Of a DNA stretch of 64,000 nucleotides, positions 1 to 8,765 are shown piece by piece. The position numbers and the translations under genes were made by a program. Position 1 is the first letter of the stretch, and every line of letters starts with the position of its first letter. Origin of the DNA: Promethearchaeati archaeon (GTDB taxonomy: Archaea; Asgardarchaeota; Heimdallarchaeia; Heimdallarchaeales; Heimdallarchaeaceae); the NCBI GenBank assembly GCA_013166775.1, contig JABLTJ010000004.1, positions 62,001 to 126,000 on the forward strand, in the 5' to 3' direction. The notes under the pieces were generated by a model. The model saw only the letters and a program-made list of their open reading frames with translations, had not been told where the DNA came from and did no database searches.

Positions 1-215
1 CTAAGAAAGAAAATTGATGTCTCATATTGAAAAGGGGATATAGTATAACCTATTGCTATCATTGAAATAATGCTACAGATTATTGATACATAACCAAAGA
101 GTATCCTCATCCTCCCATTAAAAATGAGAAATTTCCTCACAATCTTATTTGCTAATCCACCTAATATCATAAGTGAAAAAACACCTATTAATAATATCTC
201 AATATGGAGGAACAT
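1..215 (-). CDS. Partial membrane protein, probable NuoM/NuoN-like subunit (N-terminus only)
   Basis: This reading frame is open from an ATG at 215 to the window edge and is too short and incomplete for the ORF track. The visible 71 residues contain two hydrophobic segments (around ILLIGVFSLMILGGLA and FGYVSIICSIISMIAIGYT) separated by a basic loop. It lies about 50 bp downstream of the NuoL-like gene on the same strand. In bacterial and archaeal complex I operons the order J-K-L is followed by M or N, so an antiporter-type subunit is the natural expectation, but no diagnostic motif is visible in this fragment. A start further upstream in the same frame would need a non-ATG codon. The assignment is by position; only the presence of a membrane protein is directly supported. 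Confidence 0.5.
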   Translation of the reverse strand, partial: MFLHIEILLIGVFSLMILGGLANKIVRKFLIFNGRMRILFGYVSIICSIISMIAIGYTISPFQYETSIFFL

Positions 216-264
216 TTTTAGAAACTCAACATGATAACTCAGTCGATATCACCTCTACTTAGTC

Positions 265-2256
265 TCATTTGACGGTACCTCCAAAGTAAAAAGCTATTAC
301 AATAATTAGTAAAATGATCATGAAAACAGCAGCTAGCTGTAATTGTTGTTTAAGATTGATTCCCTCTAAATGTCTCAGAAATTTAGATGCGTTTTCAAAC
401 ATTCTTTTTATGAAGGGGATAATTATGTCAAAAACTAATTTTCTTAAACCTTTGACTAAAATCCTTAACCATAAGTAAGTGTAACTAAAAACAATTCCAA
501 CAAAGAATCCAATAATTATTCTTTTCTTAATCCAAGCAGCTGAGGGGAGTATTATTTTCAAGTAAATTACTGCACATAGCTCAAAGATGAAATCATATGT
601 AATAATCTTTTGAAGAATATCACTAATTGACTCAGTTTTATGGGAGAAAAACTTTTGTTGCCTTTTGAAATAGCGAGTTGTAAGTATGAATAATAAACTG
701 AAAATAAAACCTATAGCTGCAACAGGTAAAGCTGATTTCAGGTATAATCTTGATTCAGATAAGATAATCACTGGAAAGTGTTCTAAAGGTAATAGATAGG
801 GTAATAACACACTAAATAGGATTATAGCTAAAGAGCTTCCTATTAAAATAAACACGTTTAATAGTTCTATTTCAGATTGAGATTTCTGAATCCATATTTC
901 GTTTACTGTTCGAAAAACTAGATAAACGATAAAAGCTGAAGATATTATTCCACAGGCTAAAAGTCCATTATTGAAAAGAATATCTGCGTGATCTAAAGTG
1001 TAAGTAATAGAAACAAGAGAACTATTCAATGGAGGAATCCCTATTAGCGATAGACTCGCAATTAAGATTGGGATCGATAATAATACTGAGACTAAGATAG
1101 AGGGAGAAGATTGTTTTTCTCCTTCTTCAATAGTTTTTCTCTCCTTTAAAACATAAACAGAAAGTATGCTAAAGATGAAAGGAAGAAGAATTATTTGTTG
1201 GAAAGCAGCTATATAAAAATCCAATCCAATGGTGAAAAGAATTATTCCACTGTAAAATGATAACAGCAATGTTAAAGCAACCTTTTTCTTTTGTATCAAA
1301 ACAGCTAAGACTGAACTCAAGAGAGCAATAATGACTCCATACCATACTATTCCATTCTTAATTAATGAAATTATCCCAATATAAGGTGTTATGTAGAAAA
1401 ACAGTAGTATTACAGATATATATAAGAAAACTATTTGAAATATCCAAGGAATATTTGAATTCCACGATTTTCTCTTCCACTCATGAAATGGGAAAAGTGA
1501 GATTTTTGCAGTTAATCCAACAAGAAAAATACTACAAACAGCAATGAAAAATGGATGAGAAAGATTATAGTGGAAACTGATGTCGTGCAATATGGAGGAA
1601 AAATCGAAAGTCTTAGAAAGTTTTATGATTAGTCCAAAGCTGGATAATAAAAATGAATTTCCAATAATAAGAGAAAATATCACTTGTTTTACACCTCTAA
1701 TATCACCTAAATCTGAATTTCTGAAGGAAATCTGAATAAACCTAAGAATCACTATATCTAGAAAAATCATAAACAACGTAAGTTGGAAGAAATTAGGCGA
1801 ATAGAGCAAGAGAACAAAAATAGCTAAAAAGAGTGAGATTTTGTCAAGATAGTTTTTTTGCATCTTTTCTTTATTCAGAATAATTCTACAGGATAAGAGA
1901 GAAGATATAATAAAGAAAAATGAATAAGAGAGAATTTGTATAGATTTTATCTGAAAACCTAATTCAAACATAAAGTTTTTGCTTCCAAACAGAAGGATTT
2001 TGGTAGTGATTTCACTGAAAGATCCAGTGATTTTTAAGAAGAGAAAAACGATTAACAGACTTAGAGGAAGCACCAGGTTAACTGTTGTGAACACCATCAT
2101 ATTAGCTAACCTTGCTTCCCTTTCTTCAGTAAAAATCAAATTGAAAAATCTTCTTAGAAGAGGGAATAATAACAGTATTATAACCTGTATTGTTAAGATT
2201 AAAGAAAAACTATCCATTGTTATCACTCCCAGAATCTTCTGATTCAATTGAAACAA
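265..2256 (-). CDS. NuoL/MrpA-like antiporter-type subunit of a complex I-like membrane arm
   Basis: A 663-aa polytopic membrane protein. The segment GLTAKISLFPFHEW aligns by eye with the NuoL/NuoM motif KSAQFPFHTWLPDA, keeping the central lysine and FPFH. GIPPLNS resembles the GIPP(L/A) motif near a late helix of the antiporter family. After about residue 530 there is an extra amphipathic/hydrophobic stretch and a last helix (LQLAAVFMIILLIIVIAFYF), as expected for the lateral helix and final TM of NuoL. In this family the protein would conduct protons or sodium across the cytoplasmic membrane, coupled to a redox module. It sits after NuoJ- and NuoK-like genes in the usual J-K-L order and overlaps the NuoK-like gene by 47 bp. 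Oddly, the HAxTMVxAG segment expected after FPFHxW is not recognisable, and the TM5 glutamate region reads FLDIV, so the channel is divergent. Confidence 0.72.
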   Translation of the reverse strand: MFQLNQKILGVITMDSFSLILTIQVIILLLFPLLRRFFNLIFTEEREARLANMMVFTTVNLVLPLSLLIVFLFLKITGSFSEITTKILLFGSKNFMFELGFQIKSIQILSYSFFFIISSLLSCRIILNKEKMQKNYLDKISLFLAIFVLLLYSPNFFQLTLFMIFLDIVILRFIQISFRNSDLGDIRGVKQVIFSLIIGNSFLLSSFGLIIKLSKTFDFSSILHDISFHYNLSHPFFIAVCSIFLVGLTAKISLFPFHEWKRKSWNSNIPWIFQIVFLYISVILLFFYITPYIGIISLIKNGIVWYGVIIALLSSVLAVLIQKKKVALTLLLSFYSGIILFTIGLDFYIAAFQQIILLPFIFSILSVYVLKERKTIEEGEKQSSPSILVSVLLSIPILIASLSLIGIPPLNSSLVSITYTLDHADILFNNGLLACGIISSAFIVYLVFRTVNEIWIQKSQSEIELLNVFILIGSSLAIILFSVLLPYLLPLEHFPVIILSESRLYLKSALPVAAIGFIFSLLFILTTRYFKRQQKFFSHKTESISDILQKIITYDFIFELCAVIYLKIILPSAAWIKKRIIIGFFVGIVFSYTYLWLRILVKGLRKLVFDIIIPFIKRMFENASKFLRHLEGINLKQQLQLAAVFMIILLIIVIAFYFGGTVK

Positions 2257-2491
2257 TCAGGTGATCTCTAAATTGAAAAGCAAACATTATTGATATAGCT
2301 AGCAGCCCAAAGATTACAAATACTACGTTCTCCGCAGATAATTCTGAAAAACTAAGCAAAACTATACCTGATAGAACCATCAAGAGAAAACCAAAAAGGA
2401 TATTTACGTTCTTTTTAGAGCTTATGATAATTAATAAACTAAAACACAAACAAAGAAAGAACAAAGCTATGAGACTGTTTAAGAATACCAT
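2210..2491 (-). CDS. NuoK/MrpC-like small membrane subunit
   Basis: A 93-aa protein with three hydrophobic helices, the usual size and topology of NuoK/MrpC (about 100 aa). The third helix (VVFVIFGLLAISIMFAFQF) is placed as in NuoK. NuoK subunits form part of the proton path between the quinone-proximal subunits and the antiporters. The hydrophilic tail (ESEDSGSDNNG) overlaps the start of the NuoL-like gene by 47 bp, and its own start lies within the end of the NuoJ-like gene by 13 bp, so the three genes are clearly one translation-coupled unit. The glutamates usual in NuoK helices are not obvious, so the assignment rests on size, topology and position more than on motif. Confidence 0.6.
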   Translation of the reverse strand: MVFLNSLIALFFLCLCFSLLIIISSKKNVNILFGFLLMVLSGIVLLSFSELSAENVVFVIFGLLAISIMFAFQFRDHLIVSIESEDSGSDNNG

Positions 2492-3165
2492 GTTTCATCC
2501 TTCCTTTTTGTGTATCTTTTTTGAATATCTAATGTGAAAATTATGAAGAGTACCACAATTAGTAAGCAAGTGAAAATAACAAGTATTAGAACACTAAAAT
2601 GACCTGAAAAAATTTGAATTAGAGAATCATTCTGAAGCAATATTGCTTTATCATTTTGCAATTCGTAGACTATAAATCCAGTGATAGTTAATGAAGTTAA
2701 GAAGAAGAACAAATCAGTTACATATTTTGTAACTTTCTTATCTTTCTTTTGATCTTTGTTTCCGTCATCATACACATTGTAAATTGATAGATAGATGAAA
2801 AGAACATATGCGAAACCTAGATTTAATATAAACAAAATAATTTGACCCATTGAGAGAAATATGAAAGTAAATGATATGTAAGATAATAGTAAACATAACG
2901 ATTTTAATTCAGTTAACTTAAAAATTGCTTTTAGTAAAAAACCAATACTCATAAACGATCCCATGAAGAAAAAACTGTCTCTTTTTACTTCTAATAACAA
3001 AATAACAATTATTGAACTTACAATAATGAGTAATAGTTTAGCAGCTAACCAAGCTTTTGGTTTCTTATATGAAGATACTGGATAGATAATGAGAAAAGCT
3101 ACGATTAAACCACAGATTGAAATAAGTATCGTGGATATTGTAGTAGACAAGCCAAACATATTCAA
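2479..3165 (-). CDS. NuoJ-like membrane subunit
   Basis: A 228-aa protein with five or more hydrophobic segments, first visible gene of the minus-strand complex I-like unit. The helix ILNLGFAYVLFIYLSIYN is placed like the conserved NuoJ helix (AxxVLFLFV...), followed by a charged loop (DDGNKDQKKDKK) and further helices. In complex I, NuoJ contributes to the E-channel between the quinone site and the antiporter subunits. The protein is longer than typical NuoJ (160-200 aa). No Q-module or hydrophilic genes are visible upstream; the genes upstream on this strand are secreted proteins, so the cluster is a split or partial membrane arm unless the rest lies beyond position 1. Support is mainly gene order and topology. 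Confidence 0.5.
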   Translation of the reverse strand: MNMFGLSTTISTILISICGLIVAFLIIYPVSSYKKPKAWLAAKLLLIIVSSIIVILLLEVKRDSFFFMGSFMSIGFLLKAIFKLTELKSLCLLLSYISFTFIFLSMGQIILFILNLGFAYVLFIYLSIYNVYDDGNKDQKKDKKVTKYVTDLFFFLTSLTITGFIVYELQNDKAILLQNDSLIQIFSGHFSVLILVIFTCLLIVVLFIIFTLDIQKRYTKRKDETWYS

Positions 3166-3221
3166 ACCATAAAAATATAGATTAAGGGAAAAATAAAAGC
3201 TTTTGGGAGAAAATCAGTAGA

Positions 3222-4013
3222 TTATCTTTTTCGTTTCCGTCGATTCTTTAGTTTGTAGAATAACCCAAAAGACATTGAGACTATCATTACAAAACTTAGC
3301 GTGTTACCAAAGAAACCTGTTTGTACTAAGTACTCTATGGGGAGATTAGCTATAAATAAGGGTAAAGCGACATTATATCCAGGAAAAATTGGTTTATCAG
3401 GATAGAGAGGTTGCCCTCCAGGACCGAAAGTAGTAAAATTACCTAGTGTATAGTTTAGTCCTAAGTCGATTCTATACTCCAAGTTACATCCAAGATTTTT
3501 TGTGAGATTAACGTAATAGATTGGTATTTTTTGAAGTAGGTTTCCGCTTATTAAATCATAATAAGGATCTGGATAATACAGGACTTCCCATCGTGCTGTT
3601 GAGTTTTCAGGTATTCTCATCCGCCATTTGGCATTAACGACAACCCAATATCTATCCCAACCTTCAACACTATAATTATAGAAATCTGAAAGATCAAAAT
3701 AACTAATCCCATAAAAACCATAATAATGATCGAGTAGCTGGTCATCGTTTGTATCGAAACCCATAACTTGAAAATATACTTCAGGTCTTTTATAACCATC
3801 AACTGATTCATTCATAGGAGGATCTTCATATTCTGAAAGAGTAGGATCATAAATGAGGAGTTTTTTCTCTTCACTTGTCACCCGTAGAGTACCTTCAAAA
3901 TCCCATTTATCACTAATTTCATCTCGAGCAGCAGTTGCATTGAGTGTGAATGATGAAATAACCATTATTGTCGAAAGGAAAAAACATGCTATAAATATCT
4001 GATACTTTTTCAT
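3222..4013 (-). CDS. Secreted membrane-anchored protein, paralogue of the upstream gene
   Basis: A 263-aa protein of unknown function. It begins with a signal peptide (MKKYQIFIACFFLSTIMVISSFTLNATA) and ends with a TM helix (TLSFVMIVSMSFGLFYKL) plus a basic stop-transfer tail (KNRRKRKR), so the bulk is predicted outside the cell with a C-terminal anchor. The ectodomain is rich in Tyr, Asp and Trp and has several N-x-S/T sequons. It shares blocks with the neighbouring 308-aa protein, notably GNFTTFGP and the YKR/YKQ region followed by an acidic D-rich segment. The ATG overlaps the stop of that gene by 4 bp, so the two are co-translated paralogues. No known family recognised; an envelope role is inferred from topology only. 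Confidence 0.75.
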   Translation of the reverse strand: MKKYQIFIACFFLSTIMVISSFTLNATAARDEISDKWDFEGTLRVTSEEKKLLIYDPTLSEYEDPPMNESVDGYKRPEVYFQVMGFDTNDDQLLDHYYGFYGISYFDLSDFYNYSVEGWDRYWVVVNAKWRMRIPENSTARWEVLYYPDPYYDLISGNLLQKIPIYYVNLTKNLGCNLEYRIDLGLNYTLGNFTTFGPGGQPLYPDKPIFPGYNVALPLFIANLPIEYLVQTGFFGNTLSFVMIVSMSFGLFYKLKNRRKRKR

Positions 4014-4936
4014 TTTTTAGTCCTCCTAATTGTTCTTGTAAAAACAAAAACCATTGAAAATACAGAAAACGCAAGGAGAACACCCATAAATGGAAAATCG
4101 ATTTCGAAACTATTTGTTCGTGGAAGAGACGTTCTTTCAACATTTTGGGCGATAGAGATGTTATATTTTGGCCACCAGTAGGCAGCATTGTATTCATCCT
4201 GTGGGTCAATAAAAATTGGATTTTCTGGACCAAATGTGGTAAAATTACCATTTATTACTGTTTGATCTTTGTTAATCTGTTGCCAAGTTCCAATATTTCC
4301 TGTGTTTTGTGTTAAATCAGCTAACACAATATTCTCCAAAGTTTCATTTAATCCCCATAAATCCCAATTTTCATAGATGAAGCCTAGAGTATAACCTAAA
4401 TCTGGATCTCTTTCATTATATATTTCTGTGTGAGTTAACCAAGTTTGGTTTACTACCAGAGTATAGATAGCTGAATGGAATTGGTCATATTCAGGAGAAG
4501 TTTTATTCATTACATTAGGAGAGAGTTCTATCCAATCTACTCCTTTTTCTTTTGAAACATTTAATCCATAAACCCCGTCTAGTTCAGTATATTCAAAATC
4601 TATAGAATAGAGTGGTGCGTTTCTTAGAGTTCCTACACCATATATGACAACTATCTGATCAATATCCTCATCATCATCTGAACAAGAGTCAAAGCAGAAT
4701 AGAAAACTTCGTTGTTTATATCCACCAAATATGTCGTAGAGAGGATTTGATTCGTCATCATAGAAACTTGGTATTAGCTTCTTTCTGAATTTTTGTTCGC
4801 GTATAACTCCTTGATATTGAAAATTTCCTTTTAATGTTGGACATTTTTCTTCTTGTGCATTAATATTAAAGTTTGTAAATGGTGATGCCAAAAGCGACAC
4901 CAATATGACTAAACATGTGGTTTTAGTATATTTCAC
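4010..4936 (-). CDS. Secreted membrane-anchored protein, first of a paralogous pair
   Basis: A 308-aa protein with an N-terminal signal peptide (residues about 1-27), a long ectodomain and a C-terminal TM helix (FMGVLLAFSVFSMVFVFT) followed by RTIRRTKK. It shares architecture and the GNFTTFGP block with the gene immediately downstream. Unlike the paralogue it contains cysteines in the ectodomain (CPTLKG and FCFDSCSDDDED), the latter next to an acidic run that could bind a divalent cation; this is inference. The gene is divergently transcribed from the ABC exporter across a short AT-rich intergenic region. The family is not recognised. Confidence 0.75.
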   Translation of the reverse strand: MKYTKTTCLVILVSLLASPFTNFNINAQEEKCPTLKGNFQYQGVIREQKFRKKLIPSFYDDESNPLYDIFGGYKQRSFLFCFDSCSDDDEDIDQIVVIYGVGTLRNAPLYSIDFEYTELDGVYGLNVSKEKGVDWIELSPNVMNKTSPEYDQFHSAIYTLVVNQTWLTHTEIYNERDPDLGYTLGFIYENWDLWGLNETLENIVLADLTQNTGNIGTWQQINKDQTVINGNFTTFGPENPIFIDPQDEYNAAYWWPKYNISIAQNVERTSLPRTNSFEIDFPFMGVLLAFSVFSMVFVFTRTIRRTKK

Positions 4937-5045
4937 ACAATTTCCTCCTGAACATCTATGCTACACAAATGGTTCAAATGACATTTATAAACGTTGTTGA
5001 AAAAACTTGTTTTTAAGTTTTTTATTATGAGTTCCTAATCGTAAA

Positions 5046-5053
5046 TTTTAAAT
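5046..5053 (+). promoter_or_regulatory. TATA-like box of the ABC exporter operon
   Basis: TTTTAAAT is centred about 28 bp upstream of the ATG at 5078. This is the spacing expected for an archaeal TATA box with a transcript that starts at or next to the start codon, and it supports the ATG over the upstream TTG at 5069. Confidence 0.5.
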
Positions 5054-5077
5054 CGTTCAAACTAAATCTTGAACCAA

Positions 5078-6895
5078 ATGTCATGGTTGGAGAACAAAGA
5101 GAGAGTACATTCTTCGAAAGAAATATTCGCTATTCTATGGCCATATTTGTCTAACAGAATAGGTTTTCTAATCACCGTAAGTATCGTTTCTTTTCTTGCG
5201 GCTATTATAGGTTTAGCTACTCCTTTGTTAATTAAACAAGCTATTGATACAGCAATTCCTATGGAGAGTACCACTCTTATTTGGATTTTTGGAGGTGCAA
5301 TTTTAGGAGTTGCTTTGTTTGGGGGAGTTCTCCAATATTTTTCTAGATTTTACGCAGCGAAGTTTGCACAAAAGGTTGTATATGAATTACGAAATGATAT
5401 CTACAAAATACTACAGCAATTAAGTTTGGAATATTATGACGAAGAAAATACTGGCCAAATAATGACTAGAGTTACGACTGATTTGAATGCTATTCAAGGT
5501 TTTGTCAGTTTTACAATTAGACTCATCATGAATGGTGCAGTATTCTTTATAGGATCTTACGTTGCTATGCTAGTTCTGAGTTGGAAATTAGGTTTAATTC
5601 TTGTAGCTCTTTTTCCAGGTTTTATCTGGTTAATCTACTGGTTTAGCGCTAAAGTTAGACCTCTTTTCTATAAAGCAAGGACGCAATTTGGTGAAGTAAC
5701 TTCTATTCTTCAAGAGAATGTTACTGGAACACATGTAGTTAGAGGTTTTGCTCAAGAGAAAAATGAGATAATAAAGTTTGATGAATCAAATACAAAATAT
5801 CGTGATTTGAGGATTAAAACTCAGGTTTTCAGAGCTATTTACTTTTCGACAATGACTCTTCTCATTGGTATTGGGACTACGCTTGTACTAACCATAGGGG
5901 GAAGGGCAGTTATCAGAAATGAAATGGAATTAGGAAGTTTTATTGCTTTCTTATCTTATCTTGCTCTTCTTCCAGGTCCTACAAGACAGTTGACTTGGTT
6001 AGTAGGGATCATACAAAGAATGCTAGCTAGTGGAGATAGAATTATCGAATTGATAAGTGCAAAACGAGAAGTTCAGGAAGATCCTGATGCAATAAATCCA
6101 CCTAAATTATTAGGGAAAATTCAATACAGAAATGTTAGTTTTGAATATGAATTAGGGAGAGCTATTCTAAACAACATTAGTGTTTCAATCCATACTGGTC
6201 AAAAAGTAGTTATACTAGGGGGTACAGGAAGTGGAAAAAGTACTTTTGTTAATCTGTTATCCAGATTTTATGATCCTAATGAGGGTACCATACAAATTGA
6301 TGATATAGATCTAAAGAAGTATAAATTAAAAGCTATGCGAAAACAGATAGGGCTTGTACTTCAAGAAACATATCTCTTCAATGCTACAATTAAAGAAAAT
6401 ATTGCGTTTGGAAAACCAGATGCAAAAGATGAAGAGATTATTCAAGCGGCAAAAATTGCAAAAATACACGAATTCATAGCAAGTCTTCCCGAAGGGTATG
6501 ATAGTAAAGTAGGAGATAGAGGAATCACATTATCAGGAGGACAAAAACAGAGAGTTTCAATAGCAAGAACTCTTTTGACTGACCCTTCTATTCTGATATT
6601 TGATGACTCTACAGCTTCAGTTGATGCAGAAACAGAAGCTCAAATTCAAGATGCATTGGACATCTTGAGCAAAGGAAGAACAACTCTGATAATATCACAA
6701 AGAATCTCTTCAGTACATTATGCCGATAGGATCCTAGTTTTTGAGAAAGGAAGAATCATACAAGATGGAAATCATAAGAAACTGATTTCAGAAGAAGGTT
6801 TGTACAAAGAGATCTATGAAACATTAGCACAAAGTTATTCGCTTGATGAGATATCTAAAGAGATTCAAGAAACAAAAACATGGGGGGATGATTGA
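5078..6895 (+). CDS. Heterodimeric ABC exporter, subunit with the degenerate ATP site
   Basis: A type I ABC exporter half-transporter of about 605 aa: six N-terminal TM helices (residues about 30-320), then a nucleotide-binding domain. Walker A is GGTGSGKST (about 381-389) and the signature is LSGGQ (about 485). The Walker B end reads ILIFDD, with Asp where the catalytic Glu is expected, and the switch position reads IISQR, with Gln in place of His. This pattern is known from asymmetric exporters such as TM287/288 and BmrC/D, where one of the two ATP sites is non-catalytic. The partner follows with a 4-bp ATGA overlap. The track starts at TTG 5069; I prefer ATG 5078 because of the TATA spacing. 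The substrate (lipid, drug or peptide) cannot be read from the sequence. Confidence 0.93.
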   Translation: MSWLENKERVHSSKEIFAILWPYLSNRIGFLITVSIVSFLAAIIGLATPLLIKQAIDTAIPMESTTLIWIFGGAILGVALFGGVLQYFSRFYAAKFAQKVVYELRNDIYKILQQLSLEYYDEENTGQIMTRVTTDLNAIQGFVSFTIRLIMNGAVFFIGSYVAMLVLSWKLGLILVALFPGFIWLIYWFSAKVRPLFYKARTQFGEVTSILQENVTGTHVVRGFAQEKNEIIKFDESNTKYRDLRIKTQVFRAIYFSTMTLLIGIGTTLVLTIGGRAVIRNEMELGSFIAFLSYLALLPGPTRQLTWLVGIIQRMLASGDRIIELISAKREVQEDPDAINPPKLLGKIQYRNVSFEYELGRAILNNISVSIHTGQKVVILGGTGSGKSTFVNLLSRFYDPNEGTIQIDDIDLKKYKLKAMRKQIGLVLQETYLFNATIKENIAFGKPDAKDEEIIQAAKIAKIHEFIASLPEGYDSKVGDRGITLSGGQKQRVSIARTLLTDPSILIFDDSTASVDAETEAQIQDALDILSKGRTTLIISQRISSVHYADRILVFEKGRIIQDGNHKKLISEEGLYKEIYETLAQSYSLDEISKEIQETKTWGDD

Positions 6896-8703
6896 TGGGT
6901 TGGGCTATTCATTATATGAGAAGAGAGGAAGCTGAAAGAGAGAAAAAATATTCAGACTGGACACTCTTTAAAAGAGTCTTTAGTATTTTCAGACATTATA
7001 AAACTGAAACTATCTCTGTTATGGCCGTTGTTCTAACTGCTTCAGTTTTTTCAACCTTAATTCCGATTCTAATGCAGCAGACAATTGATATGTTTATTAA
7101 ACCTGACAGATTGGATTTTGTTTCAAGCTTAATAATAATGGGTGGTCTCTATCTCATATTTATAGTACTGAATTTTATATTGATTTTAGCAAGAACAATT
7201 TTCTTTGCGAAACTAGGTCAAAAAATGATCTATCGAATAAGAAATGATACTTTTGCTAAGTTACAGTATCTATCTTTTGATTACTTTACAGAAACAGAAT
7301 CAGGTAGAACAATTTCCAAAGTTACTAATGATGTAGATGCGCTAGGAGAACTTCTTACAACTGGTATAATAGATATATTTGCGGATTTCTTCAGTCTAAT
7401 CTGGATCGTTGTGATCATGTTCATTTATGATGTTCAAATGACATTGGTAACTTTCACAATAGTTCCCATCCTTCTAATTACTGCAGTATTTTTCCAGAAA
7501 AGGGTACGTGCAGCATACAGAAGAACTAGAGTTGCAATTGCAAAAGTTACAGCGAATCTTCAAGAAACGATAACAGGAGTAAAAGTAACAAAAGCTTTAT
7601 CTCGAGAAGAAGAAAATATAGAAAATTTCAGAGACCTTAACAGAGAAAACTATGAAGCAAATGTAGAAGCAGCAGGAGTCTCATCACTTTTTATACCTAT
7701 CATTCAAATAATCGCAGGTTTAGGAAGCACTTTAGTTATAATTTTCGGAGGATATCTAGTAATTACTAAACAAGCATTGACAATAGGGGAGTTATACATA
7801 TTTCTCGAATACTCTAATAGATTCTTCATGCCAATTATCAGTTTGTTTACATTCTACACAATAATTCAATCTGGATTCGCTTCAGCAGAGAGAATATTTG
7901 AGATAATGGATGAGACACCAAGTGTTCAAAATGCAAAAGATCCGTTGTATCCTAAACAAATCAAAGGAAAGATAGAACTTAATTCAGTAGATTTCTTCTA
8001 TACTGAGGATGTTCAGGTGCTCAAGAACATCAATCTAACTATAGATTCAGGACAAAGTATTGCATTGGTTGGACAAACAGGAGCAGGAAAGACTACGATC
8101 ACCAAGCTTCTTTCTAGATACTATGATGTTACAAAAGGAAAGCTTCTGATAGACAATACTGAGATAAAGAAAATAGATCTAGAACTACTACGAAAAAATA
8201 TCGCAGTAGTGCCTCAGGATGTATATCTTTTTAGTGGTACTATTATGGAGAATCTTAAGTTCGGAAGAAAAGAAGCTGAGGATCAAGATGTGTTCGATGT
8301 ATGTCTGGTTCTTGGACTACATGATTATATCTTACAACTTCCAGAAGGGTACGAAACAGATGTCAAAGAAGGAGGTTCAAGACTTTCACTTGGTCAAAGA
8401 CAATTAATTTCTCTAGCAAGAGCTATAGTAGCAAATCCTAGTATTTTGATACTTGATGAGTGCAGTAGCTCTGTTGATCCAATAACAGAAGCATTAATCC
8501 AAAAAGGAATAAACTATACTCTTCGAGGTAGAACATCAATTATTATTGCACATCGATTAAGTACTATTAAGAATGTATCAAAAATAGTAGTAATAGATGA
8601 CGGTGAGATAGTTGAGGAGGGAACACATCAAGAGCTTTTGGAGAGAAAAGGTAAATATTACGATCTTTATGAAACTCAATTAACAAGCAACATTGTAGAG
8701 TAA
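6892..8703 (+). CDS. Heterodimeric ABC exporter, subunit with the catalytic Walker B
   Basis: The 603-aa partner half-transporter with N-terminal TM domain and C-terminal NBD. Walker A is GQTGAGKTT (about residue 394), Walker B ILILDE keeps the catalytic Glu (about 520), and the switch His is present in IIIAHRLST. Its signature motif is altered to RLSLGQ (Gly to Leu). In a head-to-tail NBD dimer that altered signature faces the degenerate Walker B of the first subunit, so one composite site is impaired on both sides and the other is intact (Walker A/B here with LSGGQ there). The start overlaps the previous stop by 4 bp. A cytosolic N-terminal segment of about 30 residues precedes the first helix. 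Confidence 0.93.
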   Translation: MMGWAIHYMRREEAEREKKYSDWTLFKRVFSIFRHYKTETISVMAVVLTASVFSTLIPILMQQTIDMFIKPDRLDFVSSLIIMGGLYLIFIVLNFILILARTIFFAKLGQKMIYRIRNDTFAKLQYLSFDYFTETESGRTISKVTNDVDALGELLTTGIIDIFADFFSLIWIVVIMFIYDVQMTLVTFTIVPILLITAVFFQKRVRAAYRRTRVAIAKVTANLQETITGVKVTKALSREEENIENFRDLNRENYEANVEAAGVSSLFIPIIQIIAGLGSTLVIIFGGYLVITKQALTIGELYIFLEYSNRFFMPIISLFTFYTIIQSGFASAERIFEIMDETPSVQNAKDPLYPKQIKGKIELNSVDFFYTEDVQVLKNINLTIDSGQSIALVGQTGAGKTTITKLLSRYYDVTKGKLLIDNTEIKKIDLELLRKNIAVVPQDVYLFSGTIMENLKFGRKEAEDQDVFDVCLVLGLHDYILQLPEGYETDVKEGGSRLSLGQRQLISLARAIVANPSILILDECSSSVDPITEALIQKGINYTLRGRTSIIIAHRLSTIKNVSKIVVIDDGEIVEEGTHQELLERKGKYYDLYETQLTSNIVE

Positions 8704-8765
8704 AGCATAAGCATTCATTTCAAAATCTTTTTTATTATTAAGTATTTTTAAGAGCTTAGATATCT

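Noticed and set aside
1365-2242. Plus-strand ORFs of 60 and 87 aa inside the NuoL-like gene
   Set aside because: They are antisense shadows with biased composition, no ribosome-binding signal and no motif, lying wholly inside a convincing membrane-protein gene.
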